Assembly: GCF_028294535.1 (NCBI RefSeq)
Contig: NZ_JAQBIE010000032.1
Location: forward strand, 1 to 35,649
DNA: 35,649 bases
Direction of reading: 5' to 3'
DNA from: Paracoccus onchidii
GTDB lineage: Bacteria; Pseudomonadota; Alphaproteobacteria; Rhodobacterales; Rhodobacteraceae
The position numbers were made by a program, and so were the translations under genes. Positions 1 through 6,853 of the stretch are shown here, one piece after another. Under the pieces are notes generated by a model. It had not been told where the DNA came from. It made no database searches and was given only the letters and a program-made list of their open reading frames with translations. Numbering within the stretch: the stretch's first letter is position 1; each line of letters opens with the position of its first letter.

Positions 1-139
1 TGTTCGCCGAACATCCGATCTTCGCGGAGATCGACGTGATCGCCTGCCAGCGAGAGCCGTGCTGCCCCTCGTTGTCGAGAACCAACCGCACGGCCCGCTC
101 GCGCACTTCAGGCGAAAACCTATTCGTGGTCTTGCTCAT
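1..139 (-). CDS. IS3-family transposase OrfA, N-terminal part (partial)
   Basis: Reading from the ATG at 139 to the window edge gives about 46 residues beginning [20 protein letters not shown] and continuing with a [13 protein letters not shown] segment. This is the typical N-terminus of the helix-turn-helix OrfA subunit of IS3-family transposases, which binds the element ends. No frameshift is visible in the part seen. The rest of OrfA and the catalytic OrfB would lie outside the window, so I cannot say whether the element is intact. Confidence 0.75.
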   Translation of the reverse strand, partial: MSKTTNRFSPEVRERAVRLVLDNEGQHGSRWQAITSISAKIGCSAN

Positions 140-192
140 GATGCTCCATCCTGATCAGAAGTTGAAGCCGCCGAAAAACACCGAGAGGTTCA
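1..192 (-). mobile_element. IS3-family insertion sequence, one end (cut by window edge)
   Basis: The start of an IS3-type orfA runs leftwards out of the window. Upstream of its start codon, on the minus strand, a segment beginning TGAACCTCTCGGTG (minus-strand start near position 192) resembles the terminal inverted repeats of alphaproteobacterial IS3 elements, which commonly begin TGAACC. I place the element end near 192 on that basis. The DNA just right of it has decayed IS5 sequence, so the IS3 element may have inserted into or next to older IS debris. The other end is outside the window. Confidence 0.6.
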
Positions 193-275
193 GTATCCCG
201 GCCTCTGTGATGAAGTCCTGCTTTCTTAGCTGGGTCAGTTCGTTGATCCTCGCCCCGCAGGAACGCGAGGCCTTG

Positions 276-449
276 GAATACCATCACCGCCGAAGCCACG
301 TCGAGACCAAGATGCATTGTGTGAAACTGCTGGGCCACCGCCTTATAGCGCGGGACTTCGACCGTCAGGTCGCTGAACTCCAGATTCGCATCGCCGTCCT
401 GAACGGATACACCGCGCCGAGAATACACGCCACGCAAGCTGTGGGATAA
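276..449 (+). pseudogene. IS5-family transposase, C-terminal remnant (copy 1)
   Basis: This frame encodes [20 protein letters not shown] followed by a stretch ending in [16 protein letters not shown] and a stop. It matches the conserved C-terminus of IS5-family DDE transposases, including the catalytic glutamate region (HRRSxVETK). Everything N-terminal to about residue 230 of a normal transposase is missing. The right terminal repeat survives at 484-502 as CGATTTGTGCAACAGAGTC. A second copy, about 60 percent identical over this stretch by eye, lies at 1419-1589 on the other side of the tRNA gene. Confidence 0.7.
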
Positions 450-706
450 ATTCGTCCGGGGAAGGGGAACCTCGGCCATCACCCGATTTGTGCAACAGAG
501 TCCGGTTTGATAAACTTATACTGCATTTTATAGAATTTATCTCAGTCGCTCAATGGCTGCCAACATCAATATCGCGATGTATCTCGGTCAGGTTCCTTCG
601 TCCGGAAAGAGAAAAACCATCTGGGAAACGCTTTCCCTCTCGCATCTTCCAGATGAATCTGGTAGCGCATCTAAGGTGCTGTTATGAGATGATAAAAGCG
701 GCATGT

Positions 707-790
707 GCGGGTGTGGCGAAATTGGTAGACGCACCAGATTTAGGTTCTGGCGCCTTTGGCGTGGGGGTTCGAGTCCCTTCACCCGCACCA
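707..790 (+). tRNA. tRNA-Leu (anticodon UAG)
   Basis: An 84-base class II tRNA can be folded by eye. The acceptor stem GCGGGTG (707-713) pairs perfectly with CACCCGC (780-786), followed by discriminator A and an encoded CCA (788-790). The anticodon stem CCAGA/TCTGG (734-738/746-750) encloses the loop TTTAGGT with anticodon TAG at 741-743, which reads CUA and other CUN leucine codons. A long variable arm and the GGTTCGAGTCC T-loop are present. The gene is intact although it sits among decayed insertion sequences. The 200 bases upstream (503-706) hold no gene that I recognise. Confidence 0.95.
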
Positions 791-897
791 CATTGAAATT
801 AAAATATTTTATTTCTTCCATCTCCTCTTCTTTGTCGTAATCCTGCAGCAGTTTCGTACCCGGTTTCGTACTTTCACGTTTGGTTTTTGGTCTGTTC

Positions 898-1643
898 GGC
901 TTTGCGGCACAAATCGCCGTCAGTGGTTCACCGTTTGGATCCAGTTTGACAGCTTTTCGGCATGAGCAGTTGGGCCCCGATGAAGTGCAAGACCGGAACG
1001 GGCCTTCGTCCAGCACAGCGTTGCAACAGCGCGGATCGCTGTCCATTTGGCTTGATCCCGAGATTGTCTGGGCATCGCCGCCGAGCGGCAAGCGTGGTCG
1101 GCAACAACGGTTCAGCGATGCGGCGATCCAGACCTGCCTGACATTGAAAGTGTTATTCGGAATGCCATTGCGGCACCCATGTTGCCGGAATTGATTGATC
1201 AGATCCCGGCCGATCAGACTATCGGATCAGTGACCGCCGGCGGGGCCTATGTCACGCGTAGATGCCATGGCGCGATTGCTTCGCGCGGCGCTCATGCCGT
1301 CATCCCGCCGCGCAAGAATGCCAAACCCCGGAAACCTTCAAGCGTCGGTGCCTTCGCCCGCAACGAGGCAGTGAATGCAGCGCGATATCTGGGTCGAGCT
1401 ACCTGGCGACAATGGCGCGGATGTCACCGCCGAAGCCGCGTCGAGGCCAGGATGAACTGCATCAAACTTCTTGGCCAACCCCTGATGACCAGAGACCTTG
1501 ACCGGCAGGTCGCAGAAACCCAGATCCGCATCGCGGTGCTCAACCGCCACACCGTTCTTGGCATATCTGTCACAGAGCCAAGAGAATAAGTCCGTCCGCG
1601 AAAAGGGAAAGCCCGATTGCACCTCGGTTCGTACAACAACGTC
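898..1643 (+). mobile_element. Decayed IS5-family insertion sequence (copy 2)
   Basis: The left end GGCTTTGCGGCACAAATCG (898-916) and the right end CGGTTCGTACAACAACGTC (1625-1643) are imperfect inverted repeats, with 12 of 19 bases paired. Both resemble the consensus ends of alphaproteobacterial IS5 elements. They enclose a broken transposase. The element is about 746 bp, against about 850-1000 bp for intact relatives, because the middle of the transposase is deleted. I could not find a clean target-site duplication. Confidence 0.6.
962..1589 (+). pseudogene. IS5-family transposase, internally deleted and frameshifted
   Basis: The N-terminal part (about 1006-1165) encodes RGSLSIWLDPE, then GKRGRQQRFSDAAIQTCLTL and a VLFGMPLR end, typical of the IS5-family N-terminus. 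The C-terminal part (1179-1589, another frame) encodes LIDQIPADQTIGSVT, AVIPPRKNAKP and HRRSRVEARMNCIKLLGQP, ending in SVTEPRE. The roughly 100-150 residues between them, which carry the first catalytic aspartate, are missing. The probable original ATG at 962 is also out of frame with the N-terminal block. The transposase cannot be functional. Confidence 0.75.
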
Positions 1644-1681
1644 ACATGGATCGGCGAACGAACTATACACAGATATCCTGA

Positions 1682-1945
1682 ATGATTCAGCATATGCCCA
1701 CAACCGATGTAGAAACCGTCAATCCGCTGTCGAGCGTTTTCGCCCTGTTCAAGCCACGCCCCCGACGCAACCCGCGTGCCGCTGGAAACGGGACCGGGGG
1801 TGTTCGGCCTTGGGCCCGCCGACGCGCAGGTCGACATGTGGGCACTGATCGGTCACTGCCGTTTTGCCGCGCCGGACCGACGGCTTCTGCTGAAGTTGTT
1901 GCCCGAAATGTTCCACCTAACGCGCGGAGCCGGAAAAGCTTTGCG
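1682..1945 (+). pseudogene. AraC-family regulator, N-terminal cupin remnant
   Basis: One frame starts with VETVNPLSSVFALFKPR, which resembles the opening of AraC regulators with a cupin_6 sensor domain (typically DPLSDVLALLKPR). A second frame from about 1776 gives ADAQVDMWALIGHCRFAAPD followed by RRLLLKLLPEMFHL, which resembles the end of the same cupin domain. The core between them is shortened and the frames differ. The DNA-binding half is absent before the LysR gene that follows on the other strand. I infer a decayed regulator; a chance match is possible for the first block, less so for the second. Confidence 0.45.
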
Positions 1946-2013
1946 GAATGACCGAAAAGACGCAACCCGGCCGGGCAGATATGTATCCGGGCCTTAGCCC
2001 TGCATCGGCATCC

Positions 2014-2883
2014 TCAGAACGCGCTTTTGCCCGACAACCAGTTTGAGAAGACGCGCATCCCGGGGCTTACCCGTCGATCCAGCGGCCAGGCGAGATAGTA
2101 TCGCCCTGCCGACACCGTGACCCCGAAGGGCTGTGCAAGGCGACCTTGCGCGATCCAGCTTTCGAACATCGCCACCGGCAACAGCGCCGCCCCCGCGCCG
2201 GAGGCAGCCAGTTCGGCAAGCGCGACCGAACTGTCAAAGACCGGGCCGGTCACGGGCGGGCAAGCGGCGCCCGCTGCCGCGAACCAGCCTGCCCATTCGG
2301 CGCTACGATAGCTGCGCAACAGCGTCACCTGGGCCAGATCCGCGGGTTGCAGCAGCCGCGCGGCCAGCGAGGGCGCGCATAGCGGCGCCAGCGGAGCTGC
2401 CATCAACGGGATCGTCTCATGGCCGGTCCAGCCCTCCGTGCCAAATCGGATCGCCATGTCCAGACCTTCGCGCAGGATCTCGACCCGGTTGTTGTTGGTC
2501 GAAATGCGCAGGTCGATTTCGGGATGCGCCTGCCGGAACAGCGCGATCCGGGGCATCAGCCAGCCAAGCGCAAAGGTCGTGTTAACGCCGACCTTCAACA
2601 CCTCGATGTCCCGGCGACCACCAAGCCGGTCCAGCGCGCGCGCCATGGCGTCGAACCCGTGTTCAAGCACCGGGAACAGCAGACGCCCTTCGTCCGTCGG
2701 CACAAGCCCTTGGGACGTGCGCATGAAAAGGGTTGTGCCCAGCACATCCTCGAGCCGCGCAACCTGATGGCTGACCGCGGCCTGGGTCACGCGCAATTCG
2801 ATGGCGGCCTTGGTAAAGCTACCCTGCCGCATCGCGACCTCGAAGACGCGCAAGGCATTAAGTGGCAGGTCGGGGCGATCCAC
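2014..2883 (-). CDS. LysR-family transcriptional regulator (AmpR/GcvA-like)
   Basis: A 289-residue protein of normal LysR length. The N-terminal winged helix-turn-helix reads LPLNALRVFEVAMRQGSFTK and continues AAIELRVTQAAVSHQVARLE. That is the AmpR/GcvA style, in which the helix lies at about residues 20-45. The rest is the two-lobed effector-binding domain. The gene is divergent from a class A beta-lactamase 139 bp away, the classic arrangement in which an AmpR-type protein activates the lactamase in response to cell-wall fragments and represses itself. That this regulator controls the lactamase is inferred from arrangement. The two share the intergenic region where a LysR operator would be expected, but I could not fix a clear T-N11-A site. 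Confidence 0.85.
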   Translation of the reverse strand: MDRPDLPLNALRVFEVAMRQGSFTKAAIELRVTQAAVSHQVARLEDVLGTTLFMRTSQGLVPTDEGRLLFPVLEHGFDAMARALDRLGGRRDIEVLKVGVNTTFALGWLMPRIALFRQAHPEIDLRISTNNNRVEILREGLDMAIRFGTEGWTGHETIPLMAAPLAPLCAPSLAARLLQPADLAQVTLLRSYRSAEWAGWFAAAGAACPPVTGPVFDSSVALAELAASGAGAALLPVAMFESWIAQGRLAQPFGVTVSAGRYYLAWPLDRRVSPGMRVFSNWLSGKSAF

Positions 2884-2923
2884 GGCATTACCTCAGCTAA
2901 TGGCAGAGAACAGGATTTGTCGT

Positions 2924-2953
2924 TTGAAGCCCTTCTGCAAGGCAAAATATACA
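2924..2953 (+). promoter_or_regulatory. Candidate promoter of the beta-lactamase gene
   Basis: TTGAAG at 2924-2929 and TATACA at 2948-2953 are separated by 18 bases, a plausible sigma-70 promoter. It would give a transcript starting near 2960, about 60 bases before the beta-lactamase ATG. The slightly long spacing would suit a promoter helped by the divergent LysR regulator. Read by eye only. Confidence 0.4.
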
Positions 2954-3022
2954 GAACATATCAAACAGATTAATGCTGCCTTCCGGGGGATCCGGGCACC
3001 ATCACCGATAAAGGAAATTCTC

Positions 3023-3913
3023 ATGCGGTTTACCGTTACCGTCCTGTCGCGCCTTGCGGCAGGCTTGTGTCTTGGGCTGTCTCTGGCCTCTGCCTCGCTG
3101 GCCCAGTCGCCTGCTGATGCGCTGTCGCGCAGCGTTGCGCAGATCGAGGAACGTCTGGACGGTCGCATCGGTCTGTCGCTTGTCGACACCGGCCGAGGGC
3201 GGTCTTGGACCTATCGGACAGACGAACGCTTTGCGATGAACAGCACCGTGAAAACCGCGATCTGTGGGGCCGTGCTTGCCCGTCGTGACGCGGGTGACCT
3301 GTCGCTGTCCGACACCCTGCCGGTCAAGCCGCAGGACATCCTGTCCTACGCGCCGGTCACCGAAAGGAAGGTCGGGGCGCGGATGAGTCTTGCCGAGCTG
3401 TGCCTTGCCGCACTTGATCAAAGCGACAACACCGCAACCAACATGCTGATCGACCACCTTGGCGGGCCTCAGGCGGTTACAAATTTTCTGCGAAGCACGG
3501 GAGACAGGGTCAGCAGGCTCGACCGTCGCGAACCCGAACTGAACGACGTGCCACCCGGCGATCCGCACGACACGACAACCCCGGCGGCCATGAGCGAAAC
3601 ACTTCGAAACCTGCTGCTTGACGGCGCGTTGACGCCGGAGTCGCGCAGGCAGCTGGCCGACTGGATGAGCCTTGGCGGCGTCACGGGCAACCTGCTGCGC
3701 CCCCATGCGCCGGAGGGGTGGCGGATTGCCGACAAGTCCGGCAGCGGCAGCCAAACGCGCAACATCATCGCGATGATCACCCCCGAAGGCGAAGCGCCCT
3801 GGATCGCAACCATCTTCATCTCTGACGTCGATGCGGATTTCGATACGCGCAACGCCGCCCTTCAGGAAGTCGGTGGCGTCGTGATGTCGTTCATCGGGGA
3901 CCGGCAACAATAG
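3023..3913 (+). CDS. bla: Class A beta-lactamase
   Basis: A 296-residue secreted serine beta-lactamase. A signal peptide (residues 1-27, ending ASLAQS) sends it to the periplasm. All class A motifs are present: S74-T-V-K77 (Ser70/Lys73 in standard numbering), S134-D-N136 (SDN loop), E170-P-E-L-N174 (Glu166 omega loop) and K238-S-G (KTG motif with Ser for Thr). The enzyme should therefore hydrolyse penicillins; the range cannot be read from sequence. KSG in place of KTG is also found in some other class A enzymes. The start is the ATG at 3023, with AAGGAAA at 3011-3017 as ribosome site, because the longer frame from 2801 overlaps the regulator and delays the signal peptide. It is divergent from a LysR gene that probably controls it. 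Confidence 0.93.
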   Translation: MRFTVTVLSRLAAGLCLGLSLASASLAQSPADALSRSVAQIEERLDGRIGLSLVDTGRGRSWTYRTDERFAMNSTVKTAICGAVLARRDAGDLSLSDTLPVKPQDILSYAPVTERKVGARMSLAELCLAALDQSDNTATNMLIDHLGGPQAVTNFLRSTGDRVSRLDRREPELNDVPPGDPHDTTTPAAMSETLRNLLLDGALTPESRRQLADWMSLGGVTGNLLRPHAPEGWRIADKSGSGSQTRNIIAMITPEGEAPWIATIFISDVDADFDTRNAALQEVGGVVMSFIGDRQQ

Positions 3914-4058
3914 GCCCCGGCCACGGCATTGAAGGCGGGTTCATCCCCCTTTGTCGCCGTGGCGTCCACTGGCTGTCCGACCGCGCCGTTGCCGTTGGCC
4001 ACACGAAAGCCCGGTTTCAGGCGGTCTTGATCTGCGGCTCTTGCACGTCGGCGTTTCT

Positions 4059-4075
4059 ATGTGGCAATGCCACAT
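4059..4075. promoter_or_regulatory. Perfect 8-bp palindrome, possible operator
   Basis: ATGTGGCA-A-TGCCACAT is a perfect inverted repeat with a one-base centre. It lies in the 217-bp gene-free stretch (3914-4130) between the 3' ends of the beta-lactamase and a small membrane protein gene. No T-run follows, so it is not an obvious terminator. The rest of that stretch holds no gene that I recognise. Confidence 0.3.
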
Positions 4076-4130
4076 GAGGCTGTAACGTCCGCCTTGGCTT
4101 TTTCCTGCCCCGTCAACTTTCGCGCGTTCC

Positions 4131-4367
4131 TCACTGCGCGTCCCGCGCTGCTCTTGTCAGGATAAGAAACAAGCCGGATAGGACGCTTACGCCGAAAGAC
4201 GCCCACCCCACAACGACGAGCGCCGCGTGGCGAACAGGGTGGTAGTTACGAAAATAGGCCCATGAATCTGTGAAGGGAAGGCTCTCTACCCAGCTTTGAA
4301 ATGCAAAAAATGCGAGCGTGGCGGCGCAAAGCAGACCGGAAATAATGAATATCTTTCGTGCGACCAT
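4131..4367 (-). CDS. Small two-helix membrane protein, unknown function
   Basis: I do not recognise this 78-residue protein. It has two hydrophobic segments, at about residues 5-25 (IFIISGLLCAATLAFFAF) and 52-72 (ALVVVGWASFGVSVLSGLFL). They are joined by an aromatic, polar loop containing DSWAYFRNYHPVRH. The charged tail RAARDAQ suggests a cytoplasmic C-terminus. I prefer the ATG at 4367 over the one at 4385 because the membrane segment then follows directly and GGGG lies at a suitable distance. Neighbours are unrelated accessory genes, so context gives no function. The region upstream, 4368-4624, shows nothing clear. Confidence 0.55.
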   Translation of the reverse strand: MVARKIFIISGLLCAATLAFFAFQSWVESLPFTDSWAYFRNYHPVRHAALVVVGWASFGVSVLSGLFLILTRAARDAQ

Positions 4368-4624
4368 CTTAATCCCCAATTCCAAGACCCTAGATTTTTT
4401 GCGCTTGCAAGATCCAACCGTTTGGCCGTGTCGTCGGATAGGCAGCTTCGCGTGCCTTCACGCCGCTTTAATGAAATTATGATCACCCAAGCGCTGTATG
4501 CGCAATCAACATCCCGATTATGGACTATCGCAGGATAAGGGCAGGGCAGCAGTTGCAAGGCGTTTGTGTAGACCCTTCGTTGCGGCTTGGCTAGGATGCT
4601 GCTCTAATTCAGGGAGAAGTGTCC

Positions 4625-5050
4625 ATGTGGACAACCAGGATCATCCTGCTGGTACTGTTCTTTCCGGCCATGGCGATGTCCGATGGGACTGCCTCCAGCC
4701 AAGACCGCTTCACAAAATGCGGCGCCTTGAACGAAGGCCCTGACGATGTTCACGAATGCTACTTTGCGGTTGGTGATGAAGTAGAGCGCGAGATGGTGCA
4801 GGCTTATCGTCTTGCTCGGTCTGCAGCAAAGGCATTTGACCAACATCATGCGATAGATTCCGAAAGGTCAACAGAGGTGCTGTTGCAAGAGTCGCAGGTG
4901 GCCTTCGAAACATATCGCAAGCTGCATTGCAGATTTCCCGAAAGGGCGGCTCTTGGTGGTACGGGGGCGATAAATGGAATCGTAGCTTGCAGAGTGGCGC
5001 TAACCGTTATCCGCACCGAACAACTTGGCGAAATTGCGGGCATACTCTGA
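4625..5050 (+). CDS. LprI-like (DUF1311) secreted protein
   Basis: A 141-residue protein with an N-terminal signal peptide (MWTTRIILLVLFFPAMAMSD). The mature part matches the LprI/DUF1311 family: an early cysteine pair (KCGALNEG and HECYF), a helical middle, then LLQESQVAFETYRKLHC and a GGTGAINGIVACRVALTVIR end. Family members include the mycobacterial lysozyme inhibitor LprI, but most have no tested role, so lysozyme inhibition is only a possibility. Four cysteines probably form two disulfides in the periplasm. The ATG at 4625 is chosen because AGGGAGAA (4611-4618) is correctly spaced and the GTG at 4619 overlaps it. The gene stands alone among fragments of other genes. Confidence 0.75.
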   Translation: MWTTRIILLVLFFPAMAMSDGTASSQDRFTKCGALNEGPDDVHECYFAVGDEVEREMVQAYRLARSAAKAFDQHHAIDSERSTEVLLQESQVAFETYRKLHCRFPERAALGGTGAINGIVACRVALTVIRTEQLGEIAGIL

Positions 5051-5125
5051 GCAGAGGTGGTCCGGGTTTTCGACCAGTTTTTCGCCGGACTATGACAACA
5101 ATTCCCTGCCGAAGCTTCTTGTGGC

Positions 5126-5220
5126 CAGGATGATCGGACGGTCGTGACCCGGAACAGCTCCCTGTCGGCCCAGTTCGAGCACTCGATCGGCGTCACCGCC
5201 GACGGCTACGAGATTTCATG
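5126..5220 (+). pseudogene. Methionine aminopeptidase (map), 3' remnant
   Basis: The frame reads DDRTVVTRNSSLSAQFEHSI then GVTADGYEI before leaving the family pattern. The SLSAQFEHS-GVT block is the well conserved C-terminus of type I methionine aminopeptidases, including the last metal-binding glutamate (QFEH). No upstream part of the enzyme is present, and LprI precedes it directly. It is a stray fragment, not a gene. The rest of the gap (5051-5125 and 5221-5517) holds nothing that I recognise. Confidence 0.55.
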
Positions 5221-5517
5221 CTTTCACCGACAGGACGCCACACGCCCGAGCCGGCGCTTGCATAGCGCATCTTCGAAATTTCCGCAGGAAGCAAAAGATC
5301 GGTATTTTCCTGTCACGCCTGGGCGTTTGACCTTGCGGTTTTATGGTGCAATCCATTCGCTGGAATGGAGGGAAGCGCCCATCACCATAGCAGACGCGAT
5401 CCTCTAAGCCGGCGAGGCATGGTGACCTCAGGCCAACTGACAGACGCGATGAACAGACACAATTGCGAATTGAAAATCAGCCTCTGGCAAATCCGAGGCG
5501 GGGTGCCGTTGACAAGC

Positions 5518-6495
5518 TTATCGGTCGAGAGCAGCGCCGAGACGCCCGGCAATTTCATCGTGGATGCGCGCGCGTCCGGCGGCATCGCCGTCGCACAGGG
5601 CAGCATCGCCACCTTCTTCTGCCAGGATGTATTTGCCCTTGGGTGTACAAAGCGGGAAGGCGTCATAGCCGGTCGCGGTCGCGATCACCGTCTGCGACAA
5701 GCCGGTATCAGCGAACTGGGGATGATCTGGGGCGCTTAGCCAGATCACCTGAATATCCGCGCCACGGTCTTTCAGGCTTGGGGCAAGGAAAACATCCGCA
5801 TATTCCGGGTCTATGGCAATGGCGGTACTGATCCGGGGATCGCGATGAGCGCGTTCGAGCATTTCTCGATCGACATCGGCCAAAGAGACGCCCTGCGCAG
5901 TATACCATGCGCAATCCGGGCCATCTGCGTCGGCGGCACAGGTCGACGCAAAAGCATCGGCGTCGAAGCTGCCGCCGGTCAGGGCCAGAGCGGCGGTGCC
6001 GCCAAGCGCATGCCCCGTCACGGCGATCCGGGCCGGATCGATCACAGCGGACAAGGCCTGATCTTGCAGAACCCGATCAAGCGCGTGTGAAACATCCTGC
6101 GGCCGTTGCCAGATGGCGTTCACGGCGATGGCTGCGCTGTCCGGACGCGGGCTGTTCACTTCGACCACTACAAAGCCTTTTTCGGCAAGCCGACCGCTTA
6201 GCCAGGCTCCGGAATCCGTCGCTGATCGCAATCCGCCATGCGAGAGCAGAAGCAGAGGAAACGGCCCCGCTGCCATCGCTGCATCACGATACGCTGGCTG
6301 CCCGACGAAGACGGCATTTCCACCGACGTCTTCCAGCGACCCGCCGTCTTTCGCAGGATACCAGACCGATAGAGACAAGTGACGCAAGGCGTCCCCATCA
6401 GTTGCGGCAATCGTACGTACCCCTATCCGAGATTCCGCAAGCCCGGGCATGGCATAAAAGAAGACCATGAAAACAGTGGAAACGGCTTTCAGCAT
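5518..6495 (-). CDS. Exported alpha/beta hydrolase of the dienelactone hydrolase type, catalytic Ser and His apparently lost
   Basis: A 325-residue protein with a signal peptide (residues 1-20). The fold markers of predicted secreted dienelactone hydrolases (COG4188-like) are present: SVWYPA (43-48), the oxyanion segment GPFPLLLLSHGG (77-88) and the nucleophile elbow VTGHALGGTAAL (159-170). In the family the elbow is GHSxGG; here residue 163 is alanine (codon GCG). The usual histidine near the end, in a GxxHFxFL context, is replaced by ATGYDAF (274-280). The protein may be catalytically dead or use other residues. Cys186, Cys195, Cys283 and Cys301 may form disulfides. I prefer the ATG at 6495 over 6528 because AGGA precedes it and the signal peptide begins there. 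It is monocistronic. Confidence 0.75.
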   Translation of the reverse strand: MLKAVSTVFMVFFYAMPGLAESRIGVRTIAATDGDALRHLSLSVWYPAKDGGSLEDVGGNAVFVGQPAYRDAAMAAGPFPLLLLSHGGLRSATDSGAWLSGRLAEKGFVVVEVNSPRPDSAAIAVNAIWQRPQDVSHALDRVLQDQALSAVIDPARIAVTGHALGGTAALALTGGSFDADAFASTCAADADGPDCAWYTAQGVSLADVDREMLERAHRDPRISTAIAIDPEYADVFLAPSLKDRGADIQVIWLSAPDHPQFADTGLSQTVIATATGYDAFPLCTPKGKYILAEEGGDAALCDGDAAGRARIHDEIAGRLGAALDR

Positions 6496-6853
6496 TCCGG
6501 CTTTCCTGTTCAATGAGATCAACATCAAAGGCTTTTATGCCGGGCGCTTGCCGGCAATGCGAGGGGGGAAGTGCATCAGGCGCGGACGGAAACCCCGATA
6601 CCGCGCACCATCGAGCAAGCAGGCGGTTTGACGACGCGCCTGTCCTCACCACGAACATTTCCGCGCTGCGCATCCGCAGACCGTGCCGTTCCTGTTGTGA
6701 CCGGAAATCCAGTTCGCAGCGGCTTCACCATGCCTGATATTCGTATGTCATGCAGCAGTTTCAAAGACCGACCTTCGCTGGCGCTTGCGGCCTTTCTTTA
6801 ATCTCTCGAACTTTGCCCTGGGTTGCGCAGCGCGTTCAGGGCATTTGTTTTCC
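6496..6853. other. Gene-free stretch with one hairpin
   Basis: I find no convincing gene in these 358 bases. TGCCCTG at 6814-6820 and CAGGGCA at 6837-6843 form a 7-bp stem, followed on the plus strand by TTTGTTTT (6844-6851), which looks like a weak plus-strand terminator. It lies just past the 3' end of the minus-strand copper operon, on the wrong strand to end it, unless it acts in both directions. Confidence 0.4.

Noticed and set aside
707..790. tRNA-Leu 3' end as an attachment site with a direct repeat in the window
   Set aside because: I searched by eye for a second copy of the tRNA 3' end (GAGTCCCTTCACCCGC) and found none, and no integrase gene is present.
4286..4558. Frames on both strands around 4286-4558 (cysteine-rich MKCKKCERGG on plus)
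   Set aside because: They overlap the small membrane protein gene in other frames; the CKKC start is suggestive of a zinc ribbon, but no second cysteine pair in a ribbon spacing follows.
4580..4608. TTGCGG-17 bp-TCTAAT as promoter of the LprI-like gene
   Set aside because: The transcript would start at or after the ribosome binding site at 4611-4618, so the gene could not be translated normally from it.
6576..6764. Minus-strand frame of 62 codons in the gap upstream of the pseudo-hydrolase
   Set aside because: No ribosome site, no recognisable family and irregular composition; probably chance.
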